Source: Rhodoglobus sp.
GTDB lineage: Bacteria; Actinomycetota; Actinomycetes; Actinomycetales; Microbacteriaceae
Direction of reading: 5' to 3'
Length of the DNA stretch: 44,720 bases
NCBI GenBank assembly: GCA_025463515.1
Contig: JAODAQ010000041.1
Coordinates: forward strand, 1-44,720
Shown here: positions 39,661 to 44,720 of the stretch, one piece after another
Numbering within the stretch: the first letter of the stretch is position 1
Layout of the letters: each line of letters starts with the position of its first letter
Translations under genes and position numbers: made by a program
Notes under the pieces: model-generated
What the model saw: the letters and a program-made list of their open reading frames with translations, nothing else
What the model was told of the DNA's origin: nothing
The model's database searches: none

Positions 39661-39732
39661 GGTCGAGTAGGCCGCGCGCGGCCGTATTGGGGCCCGGTTT
39701 CGATACACGCGCTAGAGCGCGTTACTCAACCC
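39661..39732. repeat. palindromic intergenic repeat (REP-like), degenerate
   Basis: Starts GGTCGAGTAGGCCGCG and ends GCGTTACTCAACC with GGTTTCGATAC in the middle. Same family as 12675-12744, but the left half of the core palindrome is mutated (GTATTGGGGCCC). It fills the gap between the convergent whiB and kinase genes. Confidence 0.75.
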
Positions 39733-39734
39733 GC

Positions 39735-41231
39735 CTAGCGGGTATTCAGCCACGTCAGCGGCACTTCGATCGTCACCTCGGTGCCGCTACCCATGAGGGT
39801 GTGCCAGTCGATCGTGCCGCTCAGCTCGCCCTGGATCAAGGTCCGCACGATCTGAGTCCCAAGGCCTGACCCGACCTTGCCCTCGCCGAGGCCGACACCG
39901 TTGTCGCGCACCTTGACGCTGAGGAGGTCATCCGTGCGCTTGGCGACGATCTCGACTTCACCGTCTGCGCGACCCGCGAGCCCGTGCTCGACCGCGTTCG
40001 TCACGAGCTCGGTCAGGGCCAGTGCGAGCGGCGTCGCGTACTCGCTCGGCAGGGTGCCGAAGCTGCCCGTCGACTTGGGGTGCACCGTGGTGTTGTGGCT
40101 CGACGCCACCTCGGCGATGAGCATGAGCACGCGGTCGAAGACCACGTCGAAGTCGACGTTCTGGTTGAGCCCCTCCGAGAGGGTGTCGTGCACCACCGCG
40201 ATGGCGGCGACGCGGCGCATGGCCTGCCCGAGGGCCTCGCGGGCGACATCGCTGTGCGTCCGCCGGGCCTGAATGCGCAACAGGGATGCCACGGTCTGGA
40301 GGTTGTTCTTGACCCGGTGGTGGATCTCCCGGATCGTGGCATCCTTCGTAATGAGCTCGCGCTCCTGGTGCCGGATCTCGGTCGCATCGCGGCAGAGGAC
40401 TATGGCGCCCACCCGCTCGCCGCGGTTCCGGATCGGGATCGTGCGCAGCGAGACCGTCACCCCGCGCGCCTCGATGTCGGTGCGCCACGGCGCCCGGCCC
40501 GTCACCACGAGCGGCAGCGACTCGTCGACGACGGTCTGCCCCGCGATCACCTCCGTCGTGACTTCCGCTAGCGATTCGCCCTCGAGCTCGCCGGCGAATC
40601 CGATGCGGTTGAACGCCGAGAGGGCGTTGGGGCTCGCGAAGGTGACGATGCCGTCGACGTCGAGCCGGATCAGGCCGTCGGATGCCCGGGGGGCGCCACG
40701 GCGCGGTCCGCTCGGAGCGCCGAGGTCGGGGAAGTCGCCAGAGGCGATCATGGCGAACAGGTCATTGGCGCACTCGTTGAACGTCAGCTCCTGGCGCGAC
40801 GGAGTGCGCGCCTCGCTCAGGTTGGTGTGGCGAGTGATGACCGCGATCGGGAACTCGGTGGTCGCCTTCCCGCTCGGGCTCAGGCGCCGCAGTACGGGCA
40901 CGGCGCGCACGCGGGTCGGGGTCTCCTCGTACCAGTCGGGCGCCGCGGTGTCGACGATGCGGGCGGACTCGAACGCCTCGGTGACCTGCGCCTTCCACTC
41001 GGGCTTGATGGCCTGGCCGACGAAGTCGCGGTAGAACAGCGTCGCCGAGCTCGAGGGGCGGGCGTGCGCGACGGCCACGAAACTGTCCTCCGCGCCGGGA
41101 ACCCACAGCACGATATCGGCGAAGGCGAGGTCGGCGAGCAGCTGCCAGTCGCCGACGAGGAGGTGCAGCCACTCGATATCCGCCTCGGTCGAACGCCCCT
41201 GCGCCTGGACCAGTTCACTGAGGGTCGACAT
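39735..41231 (-). CDS. pdtaS: PdtaS-like HWE/HisKA_2 sensor histidine kinase
   Basis: A 498-residue cytosolic sensor kinase. A GAF-like domain (about 15-165), a PAS domain (about 180-290), then the HisKA_2 dimerisation segment with phosphoacceptor H304/H305 in REIHHRVKNNLQTVASLL and a HATPase domain with ELVTNAVEHG (N box), VRDNGVGL and GSGLGTQIVRTL. This is the architecture of mycobacterial PdtaS, which phosphorylates the RNA-binding antiterminator PdtaR. No pdtaR is in the window. Same neighbourhood (whiB1, secA) as in other actinobacteria. ATG at 41231. Confidence 0.93.
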   Translation of the reverse strand: MSTLSELVQAQGRSTEADIEWLHLLVGDWQLLADLAFADIVLWVPGAEDSFVAVAHARPSSSATLFYRDFVGQAIKPEWKAQVTEAFESARIVDTAAPDWYEETPTRVRAVPVLRRLSPSGKATTEFPIAVITRHTNLSEARTPSRQELTFNECANDLFAMIASGDFPDLGAPSGPRRGAPRASDGLIRLDVDGIVTFASPNALSAFNRIGFAGELEGESLAEVTTEVIAGQTVVDESLPLVVTGRAPWRTDIEARGVTVSLRTIPIRNRGERVGAIVLCRDATEIRHQERELITKDATIREIHHRVKNNLQTVASLLRIQARRTHSDVAREALGQAMRRVAAIAVVHDTLSEGLNQNVDFDVVFDRVLMLIAEVASSHNTTVHPKSTGSFGTLPSEYATPLALALTELVTNAVEHGLAGRADGEVEIVAKRTDDLLSVKVRDNGVGLGEGKVGSGLGTQIVRTLIQGELSGTIDWHTLMGSGTEVTIEVPLTWLNTR

Positions 41232-41240
41232 GGTCCAAGG

Positions 41241-42413
41241 TTAGCCGCGCGACAGGATCCTGTTCTCCACGAGCGCCTTGATCGCGAGCCGCGCGGGCGA
41301 GCGCGGCGCCGAGTCCGCGAGGGTGCGGCCGCTCAGCACCGCCCCGTCGAACGCACCCTGCTCGTGGGGCACGAGCACGGGCGCGTCGATGCCGCCGAAC
41401 CGGGCGAGCGTCTGCGTGACCTGCCCGTGCGGGTTCATCCCGATCGCGGAGGCCCGCACGCGGTTCATCACGACAGTGATGTCGCGAGTGGATGCCGCCT
41501 CCTCGAGCTCCGCGTACGCCCGCAGGAACCGCGACAGCCCCACGGGGTCGGCCGCGCCCACCGCCACGATCCGGTCGGCGTCCCGCACCGCGGTCACCGC
41601 GGCGGCGTTGCGGCGCGGAGCGAACAGGTCGCTCGAGATCTCCTCGTCGTTCTCGAGGCTGGAGCCGATGTCGAGCACCGTGAAGTCCACCCAGGTGCGG
41701 CACTGGGCGATGACCGCGGCGACCCGCTCCCCCGAGAGCTCGGGCCAGCGGCTCGGCCGGCCGATCCCGGTGAGCACGCGGAACCCGCCCAGCGGCGAGC
41801 TGTACCCCTGCGCGATGCGGTCGAGCTCCTCGTGGGTGAGGGCACCGCTGCCCGCGAGGCGGCACGCGGCAGCGAACCCGGGCGCCTCGTCGAGCATGCC
41901 GAGCGCCGGGGCGATCGAGGCGCCGTGACTGTCGACGTCCGCCAGGACCACCGACCGGCCGACGGCGGCGAGCTCGCCGGCGACCGCGATCGCGAGGGAA
42001 GTGCGGCCCGGCGCGCCGGCCGGTCCCCACACCGTGATCACGGTGCCGGCAGCGGTGCGGGCGCGGGCGGCGGTGGGGCGGGGCGAGCCGGCGAGCGCGA
42101 GCTCGACGGCGGACCAGCCGGCCGCGGCATCCGTGGTCTCAAACAGCCCGAGGGATGCCGCGAGCCGCCGCTCGGGATCACCCGCCGCGATGGCGACCAC
42201 CCGGACCCCCGCGTCGTCGCACGCGGCGAGCACTCGCGCACTGAGGTACCGCGGCTCGGCGGCGACGACGAGGGCGTCGGGCCGGAGCGTGGCGACAACC
42301 GCAGCCTCCGCCGCGCTCGACGCGCGCGCCACGACCTCGTGGCCGTGCCGCGCGGCCTGCTCCGCGTACTCGGCCTCCCGGGCAGGCGGCAGGGCGAGGA
42401 CGATCCGCGCCAC
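41241..42413 (-). CDS. CpaE-like MinD/ParA-family ATPase
   Basis: A 390-residue protein: an N-terminal receiver-like half (about 1-110, without phosphoacceptor clarity) and a C-terminal P-loop ATPase half. The deviant Walker A reads GPAGAPGRTSLAIAVA (about 129-144), lacking the usual C-terminal lysine of the motif (GRTS in place of GKT/S). VVLADVDSHGASIAPALG and FTVLDIGSSLE correspond to the A' and B motifs. Resembles CpaE/TadZ pilus-localisation proteins, but no CpaF ATPase or pilin is linked, so a chromosome- or secretion-associated role is equally possible. GTG start 1 bp after the SAF gene stop. Confidence 0.8.
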   Translation of the reverse strand: MARIVLALPPAREAEYAEQAARHGHEVVARASSAAEAAVVATLRPDALVVAAEPRYLSARVLAACDDAGVRVVAIAAGDPERRLAASLGLFETTDAAAGWSAVELALAGSPRPTAARARTAAGTVITVWGPAGAPGRTSLAIAVAGELAAVGRSVVLADVDSHGASIAPALGMLDEAPGFAAACRLAGSGALTHEELDRIAQGYSSPLGGFRVLTGIGRPSRWPELSGERVAAVIAQCRTWVDFTVLDIGSSLENDEEISSDLFAPRRNAAAVTAVRDADRIVAVGAADPVGLSRFLRAYAELEEAASTRDITVVMNRVRASAIGMNPHGQVTQTLARFGGIDAPVLVPHEQGAFDGAVLSGRTLADSAPRSPARLAIKALVENRILSRG

Positions 42414-42414
42414 G

Positions 42415-43047
42415 TCAGCGCACCGGGATCGCGGCCGGCACGATCGACAGTGCGTCTGCGTTGGCCGCGGCCTCGAGCACGCGCGCGATGCGCGACTTCG
42501 GCACGAGCAGCTCGACTGCGGTCGTCTCGCTCGCGGACACTATCGAGTCGGATGTGACGAGCCGCACCACCGTCGCGCCGCCCGCGATCACCGCCGGCGG
42601 CCCGAACCTGCCGCCCTCCAGCTCGGGCGCCGCCCAGACGTCGACGCGCGTGCCCGGCTGCACGGATGCCGCGAGCGAGCCGTGCACCTCGAGCACGAGC
42701 GGGGCGAGCCGCTCGCTGTCCGCCCGACCCACCGCCGCGAGGGGGACGAGCTCGCCCTCGCCCACCGACCGGGAGACCACGAGACCCTCGGCCGGGACCT
42801 TCGCGGGGACGAGGTAGTTGTCCGCCGCAGCTCCCAGCCGGACGTCGAGGACGACGAGGTCGTCGCGGTCGATCCGCTCCCCCGGCGCGAGGTGCTCGCC
42901 GGCGGCGAGCACCTCGGTGGTCGTGTCCGCCGCGGAGACGAGGGCCACGACCCCCGCGACGGAGCCTGCGACGAGGGCCAGCCCGATCGCGAGCCGAGGG
43001 TCGAACGTGAGGGAGCGCCGGCCAACGCCGGTCTTGCTGCGGGTCAT
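42415..43047 (-). CDS. SAF-domain protein (CpaB/RcpC-like)
   Basis: A 210-residue protein with one N-terminal membrane helix (about 22-42, AIGLALVAGSVAGVVALVSA) followed by an extracellular SAF domain (about 45-110: VLAAGEHLAPGERIDRDDLVVLDVRL ... EGLVVSRSVGEGELVPLAAV) and a second beta-rich part. CpaB/RcpC proteins line the Flp pilus secretion channel. Together with the CpaE-like gene it forms a conserved two-gene unit without other pilus genes. The ATG at 43047 was preferred; a GTG at 43068 would add seven residues. Confidence 0.8.
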   Translation of the reverse strand: MTRSKTGVGRRSLTFDPRLAIGLALVAGSVAGVVALVSAADTTTEVLAAGEHLAPGERIDRDDLVVLDVRLGAAADNYLVPAKVPAEGLVVSRSVGEGELVPLAAVGRADSERLAPLVLEVHGSLAASVQPGTRVDVWAAPELEGGRFGPPAVIAGGATVVRLVTSDSIVSASETTAVELLVPKSRIARVLEAAANADALSIVPAAIPVR

Positions 43048-43086
43048 TCGGCCATGGTCGCCAGCCACAGGCGCTCAGGTCGAAAG

Positions 43087-43095
43087 TTATCCACA
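43087..43095 (+). other. DnaA-box-like nonamer
   Basis: TTATCCACA, a perfect consensus DnaA box, lies in the 87-bp gap between the SAF and HTH genes. A one-mismatch copy, TTTTCCACA, occurs at 44037-44045 in the next divergent intergenic region. Two isolated boxes do not make an origin. Confidence 0.4.
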
Positions 43096-43122
43096 CTCCG
43101 TCCACGGGCTGTCCCCCGGTCG

Positions 43123-43128
43123 CATAAT
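43123..43128 (+). promoter_or_regulatory. -10 element of HTH gene, probably leaderless
   Basis: CATAAT ends 6 nt before the ATG at 43135 and no Shine-Dalgarno is present, so transcription probably starts at or near the start codon. Confidence 0.4.
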
Positions 43129-43134
43129 CGTGGA

Positions 43135-43401
43135 ATGGACGTCGTCAGTTCCGCCGGGGAGCTCGCCCGCTTCCTTCCCCTGTCGGACATTGCGGAGTTG
43201 CTCAGCATCTCGACGAAGCAGGCATACGAGCTCGTCGACACCGGCGAGCTCCCCGCCATCCGGGTTGGGTCGGCCGGTCATTGGCGCGTTGAGCGCAGGG
43301 TGCTCGAGGCCTACATCGAGGCCCGGTACGAGGAATCCCGCAGGCACGCGCTCTGGGTCCAGTCTGACTTCGCGAACGTCACGGCCCTGTCGTTTCCCTA
43401 G
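43135..43401 (+). CDS. excisionase-family helix-turn-helix protein
   Basis: An 88-residue DNA-binding protein with a MerR-type winged helix as in excisionases and BldC: FLPLSDIAELLSISTKQAYELVDTGELPAIRVGSAGHWRVERRVLEAYIEARYEE (about 14-68). There is no phage or integrase context; the gene sits in the conserved block before secA, so it is a chromosomal regulator. The ATG at 43135 has a CATAAT 6 nt upstream. Its 3' end overlaps the convergent hypothetical gene by 4 bp. Confidence 0.85.
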   Translation: MDVVSSAGELARFLPLSDIAELLSISTKQAYELVDTGELPAIRVGSAGHWRVERRVLEAYIEARYEESRRHALWVQSDFANVTALSFP

Positions 43402-43997
43402 AGCCGCACCAGCTGCAGCGCGGCGAACGGCACGATCCGGATCTCCCGCACCTCCGACTCCCGCCGCGGCGCATCCCGGTCGTGAACAGCGAGGTCGACG
43501 TGGTCGCGGCCGATCCGGTCGAGCGTCCCGTGCAGCTCGCCCGAGCTCAGCACCAGGTCGACAGCCCGTCGTCGCCGGCACAGGTCGCGCAGCACGAACG
43601 CGAGCCCGAGTCGCGCTGACAGTGACGGATGCCCGTCTGCCGCCCGGGCAGCCTCGAGGGTGCGCGGCACGACGGCGGCCTCGAGCCCCACGCCGAGCAG
43701 CGCCCCGATCGGGACGATGCACTGCCTCGTGCGCGAGCCCTCCGCCGTGACATCCGCGGAGAACCAGTCGCGGCCGAAGGCGACCGGATGCACCGACAGC
43801 CGCTCACCGGACCCGAGAGTCAGGGCCAGGCGGTACGCGCCGCCGCCCTGCGACTCGTGCAGCGCCATCAGCCGATCGCGCACGGAGAGCCGCCCGAGCC
43901 GCAGCCGCTCCTCCTCGATCTCGAGGTCGAGCTCCTCCGCGGTGAGCTCCCGCTCCAGCTGGGTTTCGAGGTCGTCGAACAGGTCGTCCCAGCGCAT
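43398..43997 (-). CDS. conserved actinobacterial hypothetical protein
   Basis: A 199-residue soluble protein. The N-terminus is a highly acidic helix (DDLFDDLETQLERELTAEELDLEIEEERLRL) that could form a coiled coil. The rest is beta-rich with LALTLGSGERLSVHPVAFGRDWFSADV and LHGTLDRIGRDHVDLAVHD, Sm-like in pattern but not assignable. I do not recognise a named domain. It lies beside the excisionase-type HTH gene in the conserved pre-secA block. Confidence 0.7.
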   Translation of the reverse strand: MRWDDLFDDLETQLERELTAEELDLEIEEERLRLGRLSVRDRLMALHESQGGGAYRLALTLGSGERLSVHPVAFGRDWFSADVTAEGSRTRQCIVPIGALLGVGLEAAVVPRTLEAARAADGHPSLSARLGLAFVLRDLCRRRRAVDLVLSSGELHGTLDRIGRDHVDLAVHDRDAPRRESEVREIRIVPFAALQLVRL

Positions 43998-44133
43998 GAC
44001 GGGAAGTTACGCGTGCACACCTGACAAATTCACGAGTTTTCCACAGATCCTATAGAAAAGATGGACAGGGTCGTCTACGACCTGCTTGAGTGTCGTTGGC
44101 CTACCTGCGTAGAACTATCACCTGGGGAGAAAT

Positions 44134-44610
44134 GTGAGCTCTGCACTACCGCGCGAGAGTCCGGGAACAAGCGCCTCCATAGGGGCGCACGTGACCCTGC
44201 CGTCGAAGATCATCCGTCCGCGCTTCGTCCCCGACGAGTTCTTCGGCCACCAGCCGACGCCGAGCTCAGCCCTGCCGGATCCCACGCCTCTCATCGAGAA
44301 CCTCACGCGGTGCGTGGTGGAGATCCTGGCCGGCGCCCGCGACCTTGAGCAGATCTCCCGCTGGGTCACCGACGACGTCTACCGGCACCTGCTCAAGCGA
44401 GTGGTGCTCTCCGCCCGAGCCCGCCAGGCGAGCGGTCGGGCGGTGACCCGGCCGACCTTCACGATCGGCTCGACCACTCAGTGCGAACCGCGCGACGGCG
44501 TCGTCGAGTCCGTTGTCATCGTGCACGGCCGCGCCCGATCGAGAGCTGTCGCCCTCCGGCTGGAAGGTCTCGACCAGCGCTGGCGGGCGACCGCCATCAA
44601 CGTGCTGTAG
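44134..44610 (+). CDS. Rv3235-family protein
   Basis: A 158-residue protein matching the actinobacterial Rv3235 family of unknown function, characteristically encoded next to secA. The N-terminal ~50 residues are low-complexity and proline-rich; the conserved part (about 52-158) has LIENLTRCVVEILAGARDLEQISRWVTDDVYRHLLKRVVLSARAR and ends RRAT-like RWRATAINVL. It starts with GTG at 44134 after GGGGAGA. Convergent with secA across a palindromic terminator. A TATAGA at about 44051 may be its -10. Confidence 0.85.
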   Translation: MSSALPRESPGTSASIGAHVTLPSKIIRPRFVPDEFFGHQPTPSSALPDPTPLIENLTRCVVEILAGARDLEQISRWVTDDVYRHLLKRVVLSARARQASGRAVTRPTFTIGSTTQCEPRDGVVESVVIVHGRARSRAVALRLEGLDQRWRATAINVL

Positions 44611-44628
44611 CAGAGCGGCGCCGCGACC

Positions 44629-44652
44629 CGCTCGACCACCGGTGATCGAGCG
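44629..44652. terminator. 24-bp near-perfect palindrome between convergent Rv3235-family gene and secA
   Basis: CGCTCGACCACC followed by GGTGATCGAGCG is self-complementary except for one position. It lies between the two stop codons and could terminate both genes. The following GAGTCGAGATC is a motif common in repeats of these genomes. Confidence 0.6.
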
Positions 44653-44661
44653 GAGTCGAGA

Positions 44662-44720
44662 TCAGTGGCCCTTCTTCTCCTGCGCGCGGCGCTCTGCCCG
44701 GTTCGCGGGCGGCGGGGTGG
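44662..44720 (-). CDS. secA: SecA preprotein translocase ATPase, C-terminal end only
   Basis: The minus strand reads TPPPANRAERRAQEKKGH and a TGA stop, the tail I know from actinobacterial SecA proteins (family-typical NRAERR-x-x-x-KKGH end without the zinc motif). The rest lies beyond the window. The identification rests on 18 residues plus the position after an Rv3235-family gene. Confidence 0.75.
   Translation of the reverse strand, partial: TPPPANRAERRAQEKKGH

Noticed and set aside
43135-43401. Excisionase-type HTH gene as a sign of a prophage or integrative element
   Set aside because: No integrase, att site or phage gene is present and the gene lies in a conserved chromosomal block next to secA.

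Overview
The window is high-GC actinobacterial DNA, most likely from a Microbacteriaceae-type genome. The evidence is a WhiB1-like regulator, a PdtaS-like kinase, an Rv3235-family gene and the 3' end of secA in the arrangement usual for that group, together with many GTG starts, several apparently leaderless genes, many flavin-dependent LLM-class monooxygenases, and dispersed palindromic repeats of the 'ctactcaacc...ggtttcgatacg' kind, one of which has been absorbed into a coding region as LVELVE. No phage, plasmid, transposase or CRISPR was found. Apart from the last ~6 kb the content is mostly accessory catabolism and transport.

Region 1 (49-13513) is a catabolic locus. A CUT1-type sugar ABC transporter without its own ATPase (9548-12665, +) is flanked by two paralogous GntR/UTRA regulators (7537-8298 and 12749-13513). 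Divergent from it runs a long minus-strand series: Gfo/Idh/MocA oxidoreductase, GntR, copper amine oxidase, SIS-domain sugar isomerase/deglycase, BadF-type sugar kinase, succinate-semialdehyde-type aldehyde dehydrogenase, a small membrane protein, 3-hydroxyisobutyryl-CoA hydrolase and enoyl-CoA hydratase. DasR/NagR-like half sites (TGGTCTA) overlap the predicted promoters. The unusual mix of amine oxidase, SIS deglycase, sugar kinase and aldehyde dehydrogenase suggests use of an amine-bearing sugar, but this is inference.

Region 2 (13668-18649) holds an M23 peptidase preceded by a tightly coupled 31-codon ORF, then a D-amino-acid set: D-aminoacylase-like amidohydrolase, D-serine dehydratase-like PLP enzyme, divergent RidA and an LLM oxidoreductase. 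Region 3 (18650-20556) has intergenic hairpins, a tandem repeat, an orphan response regulator and an EamA exporter, followed by a YbaK-type deacylase (20593-21141).

Region 4 (21208-33010) looks like an amino-acid or organosulfur acquisition locus: a MalY/PatB-type C-S lyase, a large FAD/NAD(P)-binding protein, a GNAT, a polar amino-acid ABC transporter, a sarcosine-oxidase-type flavoenzyme and three NtaA/DszA-type monooxygenases. Several of its promoters carry TGAC direct repeats at about 10-bp spacing. A CMD-family AhpD-like protein and a VOC remnant follow.

Region 5 (33676-36982) is a nonulosonic-acid operon: a CMP-sugar synthase fused to a HAD phosphatase, a NeuB-type synthase without SAF domain, and a DUF6716 putative glycosyltransferase. 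Region 6 (37119-39111) contains a RibD-type reductase, a rifampin ADP-ribosyltransferase (Arr) starting 4 nt after tRNA-Lys(CTT), a Bcp peroxiredoxin and a membrane protein. Region 7 (39304-44720) is the conserved actinobacterial core: whiB, pdtaS, a CpaE-like/SAF pair, an excisionase-type HTH protein, a conserved hypothetical, an Rv3235-family gene and the C-terminus of SecA.
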